Shown piece by piece: positions 1 through 8,968 of a DNA stretch of 64,000 nucleotides (the stretch's first letter is position 1; each line of letters opens with the position of its first letter). Location: NCBI RefSeq assembly GCF_029544075.1, contig NZ_JAJQJH010000010.1, positions 62,001 to 126,000 on the forward strand, in the 5' to 3' direction. The notes under the pieces were generated by a model, which made no database searches, was not told the origin of the DNA, and saw only the letters and a list, made by a program, of their open reading frames with translations. The DNA is from Chromohalobacter canadensis. GTDB lineage: Bacteria > Pseudomonadota > Gammaproteobacteria > Pseudomonadales > Halomonadaceae. The translations under genes were made by a program, and so were the position numbers.

Positions 1-861
1 CAGTTCGGCGCGATATCCGATCTCTCCGGCGGTGCGCGCCAGTGCCTGCACGTCCTTGGGAAAGCACGATCCGCCATAACCGCACCCCGGATAGATGAAG
101 TGATACCCAATGCGCGGGTCGCTGCCGATGCCGCGACGGATCTGTTCGATATCGGCGCCCAGGCGTTCGGCGAGATTGGCGATCTCGTTCATGAAGCTGA
201 TCTTGGTGGCCAGCATGGCATTGGCCGCGTACTTGGTCAGCTCGGCGCTACGGATATCCATGAACATCAACTTTTCATGGTGGCGGTTATAAGGACCGTA
301 GCACTCGCGCATGATATCGCGTACACGTTCGGCATCGGTGCCGACGATGATCCGCGCACCATGGGTGAAGTCCTCGATGGCAGCGCCTTCCTTGAGGAAT
401 TCCGGGTTAGAGCAGACATCGACGGTGAGCGCAGCGCCCCGCGCGTCGAGCTCGCCCTGAACAGCACCGCGCACCTTGTCCGCCGTCCCCACTGGCACGG
501 TCGACTTATCGACGACGACCTTGTCGTCGCGCATGTATTGGCCGATGCTGCGCGCCACGGTCAGCACATATTGCAGATCGGCACTACCGTCTTCGTCGGG
601 TGGCGTACCCACGGCGATGAACTGCAGCGGTGCGAAATCGACGGCGAACGCCACATCGGTGGTGAAACGCAGGCGTCCTTCCTCGACATTGCGACGCACC
701 ATTGCTTCCAGCCCCGGCTCGTAGATGGGGATCTCGCCGCGTTCGAGGCGCGCGATCTTGTCGGCATCGACGTCCATGCACATGACCTCGTGCCCCACGT
801 CCGCCAGGCAGGTTCCCGTGACCAGGCCCACGTATCCCGTGCCGAAGATACTGATCTTCAT
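1..861 (-). CDS. ugd: UDP-glucose 6-dehydrogenase, 3' part beyond the window
   Basis: Oxidises UDP-glucose to UDP-glucuronate with two NAD+, feeding capsule and exopolysaccharide synthesis in the cytoplasm. Read on the minus strand from the ATG at 861, the protein opens [20 protein letters not shown], the GxGYVG nucleotide-binding loop typical of the UDP-glucose/GDP-mannose dehydrogenase family. It continues through DVDADKI and a GEIPIYEPG stretch, all family hallmarks. Only 287 codons are present of about 440 usual; the C-terminal UDP-binding part lies outside the window. It follows the epimerase gene at 924-1925 on the same strand after 62 bp, so the two probably form an operon making UDP-GlcA and then UDP-GalA. 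Identification is firm. Confidence 0.95.
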   Translation of the reverse strand, partial: MKISIFGTGYVGLVTGTCLADVGHEVMCMDVDADKIARLERGEIPIYEPGLEAMVRRNVEEGRLRFTTDVAFAVDFAPLQFIAVGTPPDEDGSADLQYVLTVARSIGQYMRDDKVVVDKSTVPVGTADKVRGAVQGELDARGAALTVDVCSNPEFLKEGAAIEDFTHGARIIVGTDAERVRDIMRECYGPYNRHHEKLMFMDIRSAELTKYAANAMLATKISFMNEIANLAERLGADIEQIRRGIGSDPRIGYHFIYPGCGYGGSCFPKDVQALARTAGEIGYRAEL

Positions 862-923
862 CGTGTGTCGTCCTTTGCGTGTCATGTCATCAAAAAAGCG
901 TGGGCGTCAAGCCCGAGTGGGCA

Positions 924-1925
924 TCAAACGTGATAGAACGCGCGATACCAGTCGACGAAGCGTGCCACGCCTTCCTCGACGCCGACCGTCGGGCGGTAAT
1001 CGACCGCGTCGAAAAGGGCCTCGGTATCCGCCCAGGTACGCGGCACGTCACCCGGCTGCATGGGTTGATAATCGCATTGCGCGATGCGCCCAGTCACCCG
1101 CTCCAGGGCGCGCACGAAATCCATCAATGCCACGGGGCTCCCATGGCCAATATTATAGAGTGCGAACGGCGCGGTACTTTGATCCGGCGCCGTCGCTTGC
1201 CGTTCGGTATCGGCCTGGGGAATTACGTTCTGAATGCGGATCACGCCCTCGACGATATCGTCGATATAGGTGAAATCCCGCGATAGATCGCCGTGGTTGA
1301 AGATCGGCAGCGGTTCGCCGGCAAGAATCGCCCGAGTAAACTTGAACATCGCCATGTCCGGGCGTCCCCACGGACCATAAACGGTGAAGAAGCGAAGCCC
1401 CGTGGAAGGAATGCCGTACAAGTGGGCGTAGCTGTGCGTCATCAGCTCATTGGACTTCTTGGTCGCGGCGTAGAGGCTGATGGGGTGATCCACGGCGTCG
1501 GCGGTCGAGAACGGCACATGCGCATTCTGTCCGTATACCGAGCTCGACGAGGCATAGATCAGATGCGGCACTTGCTGATGGCGGCAGCCTTCCAGCACGT
1601 TGAGGTGGCCGACGAGATTGGCCTGCGCGTAGACATGCGGGTTGTCCAGCGAGTAGCGCACGCCGGCCTGCGCGGCGAGATGAATCACTCGCTCGAAGCG
1701 CTCACCGGCGAAGAGCGCTTGCATGGCCGCCTGATCGGCAAGATCGATGCACTCGAAGCGCACATTGGGATACGCGGCCAGATCGTCGAGGCGCGCCTGC
1801 TTGAGCGCCACGTCGTAGTAATCGTTTAGATTGTCGATGCCGACGATGGTGTGGCCATCGGCCGCCAGGCGCTTGGCCACGGCATGACCGATGAACCCGG
1901 CCATGCCCGTAATCAGAATATTCAT
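924..1925 (-). CDS. NAD-dependent sugar-nucleotide epimerase, probably UDP-glucuronate 4-epimerase
   Basis: A 333-residue extended SDR. It begins MNILITGMAGFIG (Rossmann GxxGxxG), has the SSSSVYG strand near residue 125 and the catalytic YAATK motif (YxxxK) near residue 150, and ends at the usual length for CapI/WbnF-type UDP-glucuronate 4-epimerases. The start at 1925 was chosen because the Rossmann strand begins at once and AGGAG lies upstream; a longer frame adds 23 residues of unrelated sequence. It precedes ugd, whose product would be its substrate, so UDP-galacturonate synthesis is the likely role. A dehydratase or another C4-epimerase of the same fold cannot be excluded from sequence alone. 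Confidence 0.88.
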   Translation of the reverse strand: MNILITGMAGFIGHAVAKRLAADGHTIVGIDNLNDYYDVALKQARLDDLAAYPNVRFECIDLADQAAMQALFAGERFERVIHLAAQAGVRYSLDNPHVYAQANLVGHLNVLEGCRHQQVPHLIYASSSSVYGQNAHVPFSTADAVDHPISLYAATKKSNELMTHSYAHLYGIPSTGLRFFTVYGPWGRPDMAMFKFTRAILAGEPLPIFNHGDLSRDFTYIDDIVEGVIRIQNVIPQADTERQATAPDQSTAPFALYNIGHGSPVALMDFVRALERVTGRIAQCDYQPMQPGDVPRTWADTEALFDAVDYRPTVGVEEGVARFVDWYRAFYHV

Positions 1926-2000
1926 GGGGTTACCGGTCTCTCCTGTGATGGCGCGCACTATAGCATGGCGCTTGGGGCGCGCCGATCCATGCATCGCGCT

Positions 2001-2462
2001 TCATTGACGAGGCGCAAGCCAGGCGACGATACCCACGAACAAGAGCATCAAGGCAAGCAATGAAATACCGTCGAGCACGTTTTCCAGCGACGGCAAGCGC
2101 GGATCGTTCGCAGCCACCTGATGCGCATTGTGCATGCCCTGCAACGCCAACTGCCCCACAGCCGCGATCAACGTCAGCATCATCCCCAACGGCAGGCTGG
2201 CGCGCAGCCATGTCGGCAAGCGCAGGAACGACAGTCGAGGCCGAGAGGGAGACTGTTTCTGCGTCTTGGCGCTCGCCTGAGAGGAACCTTTGCGTGAGGC
2301 GGCATTGGAACGCTTGGACGCAGCATTCTTGTCACGTGACTTCCCGCGTGGCTTAGAAGACGAGGCACGCCGCCCCATCCAGCGATAAACCAGCATGGTG
2401 AAAGCAGCCGTCAACGCCACCGCAGAAATCAGGATGGAAAGAAATAAAGAAAGCGAGGCCAT
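2001..2462 (-). CDS. Hypothetical small membrane protein with basic Ser/Lys loop
   Basis: I do not recognise this 153-residue protein. Three hydrophobic segments can be seen: residues 4-27, about 88-108, and 132-149. Between the first and second lies a roughly 55-residue hydrophilic loop very rich in Lys, Arg, Ser and Ala, which by the positive-inside rule should be cytoplasmic. The loop looks low-complexity and disordered. It ends 75 bp before the epimerase start and could be the first gene of that transcription unit. The frame has good third-position GC bias and no competing frame, but the start site has only a weak upstream purine stretch. No function is assigned. Confidence 0.6.
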   Translation of the reverse strand: MASLSLFLSILISAVALTAAFTMLVYRWMGRRASSSKPRGKSRDKNAASKRSNAASRKGSSQASAKTQKQSPSRPRLSFLRLPTWLRASLPLGMMLTLIAAVGQLALQGMHNAHQVAANDPRLPSLENVLDGISLLALMLLFVGIVAWLAPRQ

Positions 2463-2568
2463 GGCATCCCGTTATCTTTCGAAGAGGAATAACGACAAGG
2501 ATACCAGCGATGGCCTCGCGGTTCAGGCACCGCGTGGGCCGATGCCTGCGTCTCAACGCATCGAATCA

Positions 2569-2709
2569 GGCGCTGTCTGCAAAGTCGGCGAGCGAAGGCC
2601 AGACAAGGCAAAAATCGGCGAAAGGGCGGAGTTTACGCGTTGTAAATGAGCACCTTGAGCCGATTTTTAACGCCGTATGGGCAAGCGCAGACACTTTTCA
2701 GATAGTGCC
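2569..2709. repeat. 141-bp imperfect palindrome centred on a TTTAC...GTAAA core
   Basis: The left arm begins GGCGCTGTCTGCAAAGT and the right arm, read on the other strand, begins GGCACTATCTGAAAAGT. Both arms then share AAAAATCGGC nearer the centre, and the centre is TTTACGCGTTGTAAA (2633-2647). It fills most of the space between two minus-strand genes and touches the stop codon of the SDR gene. It has the shape of a folded interspersed element (MITE or REP-like) or a large RNA hairpin. No coding frame fits. Whether it is repeated elsewhere in the genome cannot be seen from this window. Confidence 0.7.
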
Positions 2710-3476
2710 TAGGGCATCAACTGCCCGCCATTGACCTCGACGATCTGGCCGGTGACATAACCGCTCAAGGCATCGGTGGCCAGGAACAAAAACGCCCCCA
2801 CGCACTCCTCGGGCGTGCCAAGCCGCCCCATGGGAATGCCGGCGCGCATGGCTTCGAGCTGAGCGTCGCTACTGTGCCGGTCATGGAACGGTGTGACGAT
2901 GACCCCCGGCGCCACGGCGTTGACGCGAATGTTATCCGCCGCAAGCTCCTTGGCCATGCCCCGCGTGAACGAACTCACGAACGCCTTGGCCGAGGCATAC
3001 AACGACGCGCCGGGGCCGCCACCGTTGCGTGCTGCCACCGAAGTGGTGTTGATGATCTTGCCGCCCTCGCCCTGACGACGGAAATGCGCGATGGCCGCAC
3101 GCGTTGCCAGGGTCACCGAGCGGGCGTTGAGATCCATGACCCGGTCGTAATGCTCAGCCTCGATATCGCCCGCCGGTACGCGCCCCAGCATGTCGCCGGC
3201 GTTATTGATCAAAATATCCAGGCCGCCCAATTGCGAGACGGCTCGGTCGACGACAGCGACCGCTCCCTCAGCGGTACTGACATCCTGCTGCAGCGTGAAC
3301 GCCTTGCCGCCGTCGCGTTCGATAGCCTCGACCACCTGACGAGCCGGGGCTTCGCTGGTGTTGTAGTGCACGACGACATGCGCGCCGAGCGCACCGAAAC
3401 GCTGGGCAACGGCGGCCCCGATCCCTGTGCTCGCCCCCGTGACCAGCACACGCTTGCCATGCAATTCATCGAACAT
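2709..3476 (-). CDS. Short-chain dehydrogenase/reductase, classical type
   Basis: A 255-residue NAD(P)-dependent oxidoreductase. Visible motifs are TGASTGIG near residue 13 (TGxxxGIG cofactor loop), NNAG near 90, a catalytic Ser in NTTSVAAR near 140, YASAK (YxxxK) near 157, and the PG motif after NAVA. The C-terminus VTGQIVEVNGGQ is typical of glucose 1-dehydrogenase and 3-oxoacyl-ACP reductase-like SDRs. The start at 3476 has AAGGAG 7 bases upstream. It is a single gene, with the LysR gene ending 102 bp upstream on the same strand. The substrate is not predictable; a sugar or a hydroxy acid is plausible given the surroundings. Confidence 0.85.
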   Translation of the reverse strand: MFDELHGKRVLVTGASTGIGAAVAQRFGALGAHVVVHYNTSEAPARQVVEAIERDGGKAFTLQQDVSTAEGAVAVVDRAVSQLGGLDILINNAGDMLGRVPAGDIEAEHYDRVMDLNARSVTLATRAAIAHFRRQGEGGKIINTTSVAARNGGGPGASLYASAKAFVSSFTRGMAKELAADNIRVNAVAPGVIVTPFHDRHSSDAQLEAMRAGIPMGRLGTPEECVGAFLFLATDALSGYVTGQIVEVNGGQLMP

Positions 3477-3578
3477 CGTGATCTCCTTGAACGCTAAGAC
3501 GTGCCATGCACGCGCTGTCATACATCACACAGAATGTCGTTCAAGGATTTCAGATCGTCGCGCCCTCGGGCATTAGAC

Positions 3579-4553
3579 TTAGGTGTCGTTCGCGCCGTCC
3601 GCCGGCAACAGCGCCTCGCTGGCCAACTGCCGCAGATGAGCGATCAACTCGTCGGCGGCCGCGGAGTGTGGCTCTTGACGACGCGTAATGATGCCGTAGT
3701 AGTCCAGCGGCTTGCCGATCACACGTTCGAGCACGACATATTGTCCGCCCGCCAGCGGACGTCGCATCACCGAACGCGGCAATACCGCCAGCATGTCCGA
3801 GGACTGCAGCAATTGCAGGGTTGCCTGAATCGAAGTGGTTTCGACCACATTGGCCGGCGTGGCGATGCCCTCTTCCGCCAGGGCCGACTCGAATACGCCA
3901 CGCATGGGACTCGACAACGGATGCAGGATCCAGGGCCAGTGACTCAGTTCGTCCAATCCCGGGGCGTGCTCAAGCCGCGTCAAGGGATGATCGCGGCGCA
4001 CCACGACCCGCAGCGGCTCGTCCAGTAGCGGCTCGAAGTCGAATACATTGTGCTGACTGACATGCGTCAAACGTCCGATGACGACATCCAGGCGCTTGTG
4101 CTCGAGCTCGAGCAACAAGCGATCGCTGGTTTGCTCCTGCAGGCTCACCGATAAACGTGGCCGATCACGCTTGAGCCGCGCAATCGCTGCCGGCAGGATT
4201 TCCGGCGCGGCAGCGGCGATGGCGCCGATCAGAAGCTGACCATAGCCCCCTTCACGCAGATCGTTGATGTCATCCACCAGGCGTTCCATGTCATTGAGCA
4301 GGATCCACGCATGGCGAATGACCTGCTCGCCCAGTTCGGTGGGCTGCATGGCCCGCGGCAAACGTTCGAAAAGTGCGAAACCGAAATACGCCTCCAGATC
4401 GCGCAGCATCTTGCTCGCCGCCGGCTGACTCAGATGCATGGCTCGCGCCGTCGCATGCATGTTGCGGCTCTCGGCCAAGGTGGTCAGCAACATCAGATGC
4501 TTGAAACGCAACCAGGCACACAGATGTGCATGTGAAAGCTTGCTCGCCGTCAT
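3579..4553 (-). CDS. LysR-family transcriptional regulator
   Basis: A 324-residue regulator with an N-terminal winged helix. Residues 15-75 contain a typical LysR helix-turn-helix (ATARAMHLSQPAASKMLRDL), followed by a type 2 periplasmic-fold inducer domain with the PTELG linker start and HPL near the middle. It resembles the GbpR/PcaQ subgroup. The start at 4553 has AGGAAGG just upstream. The gene is transcribed divergently from the Fe-type alcohol dehydrogenase at 4693. The shared 139-bp intergenic region carries a perfect 9-bp inverted repeat, so autoregulation and control of that dehydrogenase are the likely roles. This is inference from LysR family behaviour. Confidence 0.88.
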   Translation of the reverse strand: MTASKLSHAHLCAWLRFKHLMLLTTLAESRNMHATARAMHLSQPAASKMLRDLEAYFGFALFERLPRAMQPTELGEQVIRHAWILLNDMERLVDDINDLREGGYGQLLIGAIAAAAPEILPAAIARLKRDRPRLSVSLQEQTSDRLLLELEHKRLDVVIGRLTHVSQHNVFDFEPLLDEPLRVVVRRDHPLTRLEHAPGLDELSHWPWILHPLSSPMRGVFESALAEEGIATPANVVETTSIQATLQLLQSSDMLAVLPRSVMRRPLAGGQYVVLERVIGKPLDYYGIITRRQEPHSAAADELIAHLRQLASEALLPADGANDT

Positions 4554-4579
4554 GATCGCCCTTCCTGATAACCAGAACG

Positions 4580-4615
4580 AATCACAATGCCATAAACTTC
4601 GATTGGATTGTGATT
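4580..4615. promoter_or_regulatory. Inverted repeat between divergent lysR and adh, candidate LysR operator
   Basis: AATCACAAT (4580-4588) and ATTGTGATT (4607-4615) form a perfect 9-bp inverted repeat with an 18-bp spacer, inside the divergent promoter region. Each arm carries CACAAT/ATTGTG, close to the T-N11-A style of LysR half sites. The placement supports a regulatory site; the identity of the binder is inferred. Confidence 0.5.
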
Positions 4616-4692
4616 TCAATGCGGCCATAGCCTGAGCGAAACGCTAACAACAATTCCCGCCTTGGCAATGCCAAGGTCACAAGGAGTCCGCC

Positions 4693-5826
4693 ATGAGTTC
4701 GATCATCAACTACCTCACCAAGATACGCTTCGGCGACGACGCTCTGGACGATCTGGCCGACGAATTGGCGCAGCTCGGTGTCGCCACGCCCTTGATCGTG
4801 ACCGATGCCGGGCTCACCGCCAGTGGCTTGGTGACGCGCGTTCAAGAGGCCATCGGCGGTACATGCCCGGCCCCGGTCTACGACGGCACACCCGCCAACC
4901 CCACCGAGGTCGCCATCGAGGACGCCGTAGCCTGCTACCGCGAACATGCCTGCGATGGCATCGTCGCGCTGGGCGGCGGATCGAGCATCGATTTAGCCAA
5001 GGGCGTCGCCCTGCTGGCCAGCCATCCCGCGCCACTGCGGCAATATGCGGTAATGGAGGGCGGCGCAGCCCGTATCGGCAGCCAGGTGCTGCCGCTGGTG
5101 GCCATTCCCACCACGGCGGGCACGGGCAGCGAGGTGGGACGCGCCGCACTGATCAGCATGCGCGATGAACGTAAGCTCGGCTTCCTCTCGCCGCATCTGA
5201 TTCCCGACGTGGCGATCTGCGATCCATTGCTGACCCTCTCGCTGCCGGCGCACCTGACCGCCGCCACCGGCATGGACGCCATCGCGCATTGTGTCGAGAC
5301 GTTTCTCAGCCCACGCTTCAATCCACCCGCCGACGCCATCGCCCTGGATGGATTGCAACGCGCCACGCGCTATATCCGCACCGCCGTAAACGATGGTAGC
5401 AACCTAGAAGCACGCCGAGAGATGTTGATGGCCGCCACGCAAGGCGCCTTGGCGTTCCAGAAAGGCCTCGGCGCCGTGCACTCTCTTTCCCACGCCCTGG
5501 GCGGCTTTCACGATCTAAAGCTTCACCACGGCACACTCAATGCCTTGCTGATGCCCATCGTACTGCGCTTCAACCAGGACCATTGCGGCGATAAGTTCGC
5601 CCGGCTGCGCGATGCGATGGGGTTGGCCCCCGGCACGGATGTCGTCGAGGCCTTCATTCAACTCAATATCGACTTGGGCTTGCCCACGCGTTTGAGCGAC
5701 CTGGGCGTCACGCGTGAGCGTCTGGCACCGGTTGCCCAGTGGGCGCTGGAAGACCATTCCACTGCCACCAATCCGCGTGCCCCAACGCATGACGATTTTC
5801 AGCGCATGCTCTTGGAGGCGCTATGA
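4693..5826 (+). CDS. Iron-containing (group III) alcohol dehydrogenase
   Basis: A 377-residue Fe-ADH family enzyme. The NAD(P) region shows GGGSSIDLAKG (residues 94-104) and PTTAGTGSEV (139-148). Metal-ligand positions match the family: D195 and H199 in GMDAIAHC, H263 in AVHSLSHALGG, and H278/H279 in LHHG. Such enzymes reduce aldehydes or oxidise 1,2-diols and hydroxy acids. The ATG at 4693 has AAGGAG 8 bases upstream. It is divergent from the LysR gene and stands 171 bp ahead of a TTT transporter operon, so it may act on the substrate or product of that system. Substrate unknown. Confidence 0.88.
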   Translation: MSSIINYLTKIRFGDDALDDLADELAQLGVATPLIVTDAGLTASGLVTRVQEAIGGTCPAPVYDGTPANPTEVAIEDAVACYREHACDGIVALGGGSSIDLAKGVALLASHPAPLRQYAVMEGGAARIGSQVLPLVAIPTTAGTGSEVGRAALISMRDERKLGFLSPHLIPDVAICDPLLTLSLPAHLTAATGMDAIAHCVETFLSPRFNPPADAIALDGLQRATRYIRTAVNDGSNLEARREMLMAATQGALAFQKGLGAVHSLSHALGGFHDLKLHHGTLNALLMPIVLRFNQDHCGDKFARLRDAMGLAPGTDVVEAFIQLNIDLGLPTRLSDLGVTRERLAPVAQWALEDHSTATNPRAPTHDDFQRMLLEAL

Positions 5827-5905
5827 AGATCGCTTTTAAAGAAATTTAACTAACTGAAAAAAGAGGAGATTCAACCTCCCCGGTAGACCAAAGTCTAGAT
5901 AAATG

Positions 5906-5927
5906 AATATTGCGTACAATGTACATT
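5906..5927. promoter_or_regulatory. Operator-like motif ATTGCGTACAAT ahead of the tctCBA operon
   Basis: AATATTGCGTACAATG starts at 5906; the core ATTGCGTACAAT (5909-5920) is an inverted repeat of the ATTG-N4-CAAT kind used by FCD-type GntR regulators. A 22-bp stretch here matches 13779-13800, upstream of the GarD/UxaA-like gene, at 18 of 22 positions by direct comparison. It lies 70 bp before the tctC start, in a position suited to repression. Confidence 0.5.
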
Positions 5928-5997
5928 AAGAACTAACTTGAAAGACGCATCCCATGCACGACAACACTTCATGACACGCCAATAACAAGGATCGATC

Positions 5998-6975
5998 ATG
6001 CTCAAACTGCACAATAAAGCCGGACTCGCCAGCATCGCCGTCCTGCTTACCGCCATCGCCGGACCGGCTCTCGCCGAATACCCCGAAAAACCCATCACTA
6101 TCATCGTACCGTGGGCTGCCGGCGGCGGTACCGATGCCACCGCGCGCACCATCGGCAAGGCGCTGGAAGAAGAACTCGGCGCGACGGTCAACGTCGTCAA
6201 CCGCACCGGCGGGAGCGGCGTGGTAGGCCACAGCGCCATCGCCCGCGCCAATCCCGACGGTTACACGCTCGGGTTGGTGACGGGTGAGATCAACATGATG
6301 CATTGGCAAGGCCTCACCGACCTGACCTACCGTGACTACACGCCCATCGCACAGATCAACTACGACTACGCGGGCGTTCAAGTGGCCGCCGATGGTCCCT
6401 TCGATGACCTCGAAGACCTGGTCAAAACCGTAGGCGAACAACCCAAGGGCACTTACACCGCCTCCGGTACCGGCCAAGGGGGCGTCTGGCACCTGGCATT
6501 CGCCGGCTTCTTGATGGACCAAGGCATGGAACCCGACCGCGTCACCTGGATTCCCAGCCAAGGCGCGGCGCCCGCCATGACCGAACTCGCCGCCGGCGGC
6601 ATCGACATCGTGCCCAGCTCAGTGCCCGAAGGCCGTTCGATGATAGAAGCCGGACGTGCCAACAGCCTGGGGATCATGGCACCCGAACGCCTGGATAGTT
6701 TCCCCGACGTCCCCACGGTTCAGGAGGCCATCGGCAGCGACTACCAGATCGGTGAATGGCGCGGTATCGCAGGCCCCAAAGGCATGGATCCCGAGATCGT
6801 CTCGACGCTGGAAGACGCGCTGGAAGCCGCCTACAACAGCGATACCTACCAAGGGTTCATGGCCAAGCAAGGCTTCGGGACCGAATGGCGCAACGCCGAG
6901 GAGTTCGGCCAGCTGATGGCGGACATGGACGAACGCTTCGGCAAGATCGTCGAACAAGTCGGTTTGGCCAAATAG
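5998..6975 (+). CDS. tctC: TctC-type substrate-binding protein of a tripartite tricarboxylate transporter
   Basis: A 325-residue periplasmic binding protein of the Bug/TctC family. Residues 1-26 form a Sec signal peptide (basic start, hydrophobic core, ALA cleavage motif before EYPEKP). The mature protein begins with YPEKPITIIVPWAAGGGTD, the family signature ligand loop. It delivers carboxylates to the TctAB membrane partners encoded directly downstream. The gap to tctB is 13 bp. The ligand cannot be deduced; two downstream dehydrogenases for 2-hydroxy and 3-hydroxy acids point to a hydroxy-carboxylate. Confidence 0.93.
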   Translation: MLKLHNKAGLASIAVLLTAIAGPALAEYPEKPITIIVPWAAGGGTDATARTIGKALEEELGATVNVVNRTGGSGVVGHSAIARANPDGYTLGLVTGEINMMHWQGLTDLTYRDYTPIAQINYDYAGVQVAADGPFDDLEDLVKTVGEQPKGTYTASGTGQGGVWHLAFAGFLMDQGMEPDRVTWIPSQGAAPAMTELAAGGIDIVPSSVPEGRSMIEAGRANSLGIMAPERLDSFPDVPTVQEAIGSDYQIGEWRGIAGPKGMDPEIVSTLEDALEAAYNSDTYQGFMAKQGFGTEWRNAEEFGQLMADMDERFGKIVEQVGLAK

Positions 6976-6988
6976 CCGGGAGGCCACG

Positions 6989-7456
6989 ATGAAAGACTTC
7001 CTCCTCGGCCTCGCGTTCATGGCAGCGGGCGCTATCGTCTATCTCGTGGCCCAGCAGTTCCCCACCATGCCGAGCCTGCAGTATGGGCCTTCACTGTTTC
7101 CCTCCCTCATCGGGGGAGGGTTCATGATTGGCGGTCTGATACTCGCAATCAGTCATGTCGGGGCACTCAAGGGCATCGGACACGGTATGACCTGGCGCAT
7201 GGAGCGTGAGCAGCTGCGCAACACGCTGCTCTCGCTGCTGCCCGCCCTGGCCATCGTTTTCTATATTCTCACCAGCGAGTGGCTGGGCGCCCTGCTCAGC
7301 CTCGCCCTGGTCATGTTCGTATTGATGCTGGCACGGCGCACACCGCCTCTGCTGGCACTTGGCGTTTCCCTCGTCGCGGCGCTGATCGTCGATCTTTTGT
7401 TCTCTCGTTACCTGCTCATTCCCCTCCCCGAGGGCCTCATGAGCATCTGGGGGTAA
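6989..7456 (+). CDS. tctB: TctB-type small membrane subunit
   Basis: A 155-residue protein with four hydrophobic segments (about residues 5-22, 37-55, 75-95 and 100-140, the last probably two helices), as expected for the poorly conserved small subunit of TTT transporters. A strong GGGAGG ribosome site lies 6 bases before the ATG. It is placed between tctC and tctA, with 3 bp to the latter. Assignment rests on size, topology and position more than on sequence motifs. Confidence 0.9.
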   Translation: MKDFLLGLAFMAAGAIVYLVAQQFPTMPSLQYGPSLFPSLIGGGFMIGGLILAISHVGALKGIGHGMTWRMEREQLRNTLLSLLPALAIVFYILTSEWLGALLSLALVMFVLMLARRTPPLLALGVSLVAALIVDLLFSRYLLIPLPEGLMSIWG

Positions 7457-7459
7457 GCC

Positions 7460-8968
7460 ATGGATGCATTTCTGCAAGGCCTGGCGCTGGTCTTCAATTT
7501 CCAGACGCTGCTGGTGATCATCGGCGCGGCCATTTTCGGCGTATTCGTGGGCGCAGTGCCCGGGCTGACCGCCACCATGGCCGTCGCGCTACTGGTGCCC
7601 ATCACCTTTTACATGGACCCGACGCCCGCCATCGCGGCGATCGTCACCACCTCGGCGATGGCTATTTTTGCCGGCGACATTCCCGGCACCTATCTCAATA
7701 TTCCCGGTACGCCCGCCTCGGCCGCCTATGTCGGCGAATCGCATCAGCTGGCACGACAAGGGCGCGCGCGCGAAACGCTGGGTACTAACTTGGTGTGCTC
7801 GATGTTTGGCGGGCTGTTCGGCACGCTGGTGCTGGTTTTCGTGTCACCTTCGCTCGCCGAGGTCGCGCTCAAGTTCAGCTCGTTCGAGTATTTCTGGCTG
7901 GCCCTGCTGGGTCTGAGCTGCTCGATCTTCATTTCCATCGGGTCCAAGACCAAGGCCTTCCTGTCGCTGCTGGTGGGCCTGCTACTTTCCACCGTCGGGC
8001 TCGATATGATGAGCGGTGCCCCACGCTTCACGTTCGGCATCCCGGACTTGATGGCCGGCGTCAATTTCATCCCCGTGATGATCGGCATGTTCGCGCTCAA
8101 CGAGCTAATGATGTTCTACGGCTCGCGCAACGAGGGCCGCAACGTCCCCGCCGTGCATAAGGACGAGGTCTTCAGCAGCGTTCCCAAGCACCTCAAGCGC
8201 TACTGGCGCAACCTGCTTCGCGGGAGCTCGACCGGCACCCTGATCGGCGCGCTGCCCGGCGCCGGTGCCGATATCGCGGCCTGGATTTCCTATGCCATGG
8301 GCAAGAGCCGGTCGAAAAACCGGGACGCCTACGGCACCGGCCACATCGAGGGCATCGTCGACGCCAGCTCGGCCAACAATTCCGGCATCAGCGGCGCCTG
8401 GGTGCCGGCACTGGTGTTCGGCATTCCCGGCGATTCGATCACCGCCATCGTCATCGGCGTGCTGTACATGAAAGGCATGAACCCCGGACCGACCATCTTC
8501 ATGGACGGCGGCGGGCTCATCTATGCCCTATTCATCGTGTTCTTCATCGCCAACTTGATCATGCTGCCCATCGGCTATATCGCCATTCGCTCGGCCAAGG
8601 TCTTCATACTGACTCCGCGCAAGATATTGATGCCGATCATTTTATGCTTCTGCATCGTCGGGGCCTTTGCCATCAACAATACGATTACCGATGTCTGGAT
8701 CATGCTGATCACCGGCTCGGTCGCGTTCATTCTGGCACGCAACGACTTCCCCATGGCCCCCGCCATTCTGGGTCTGGTACTCGGCGGCACGCTGGAGAAC
8801 AACTTCATGAGCTCGATGCTCAAGAGCAACGGCGACCTGCTCAGCTTCTTCTCGCGCCCGATCAGCGCGAGCCTGGGCGCCATGGTCATCCTGATCTGGT
8901 TCCTGCCGTTATTCATTCGTCTCTATCGCCGTTATCGCGGCGCTCCCCAATCCCCGAGGACGCCATGA
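7460..8968 (+). CDS. tctA: TctA-type large membrane subunit
   Basis: A 502-residue polytopic inner-membrane protein, the permease of the TTT system. It carries family motifs: GAVPGLTATMA near residue 31, FAGDIPGTYLNIPGTPASAAY near 70-90, and the repeated GALPGAGADIAAWISY near 260-275. It has around 11-12 membrane segments and the usual length. Its stop overlaps the start of the next gene (ATGA, 8965-8968), indicating translational coupling with the LDH2-family dehydrogenase and tying that enzyme to the transported substrate. Confidence 0.95.
   Translation: MDAFLQGLALVFNFQTLLVIIGAAIFGVFVGAVPGLTATMAVALLVPITFYMDPTPAIAAIVTTSAMAIFAGDIPGTYLNIPGTPASAAYVGESHQLARQGRARETLGTNLVCSMFGGLFGTLVLVFVSPSLAEVALKFSSFEYFWLALLGLSCSIFISIGSKTKAFLSLLVGLLLSTVGLDMMSGAPRFTFGIPDLMAGVNFIPVMIGMFALNELMMFYGSRNEGRNVPAVHKDEVFSSVPKHLKRYWRNLLRGSSTGTLIGALPGAGADIAAWISYAMGKSRSKNRDAYGTGHIEGIVDASSANNSGISGAWVPALVFGIPGDSITAIVIGVLYMKGMNPGPTIFMDGGGLIYALFIVFFIANLIMLPIGYIAIRSAKVFILTPRKILMPIILCFCIVGAFAINNTITDVWIMLITGSVAFILARNDFPMAPAILGLVLGGTLENNFMSSMLKSNGDLLSFFSRPISASLGAMVILIWFLPLFIRLYRRYRGAPQSPRTP

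Noticed and set aside
100-933. Long open frame on the plus strand opposite ugd
   Set aside because: It is the antisense shadow of ugd; the minus-strand frame has clear family motifs and the plus-strand peptide has none.
8644-8964. Upstream extension of the LDH2-family dehydrogenase
   Set aside because: The extension overlaps tctA in another frame; the ATG within the tctA stop matches where family homology begins.
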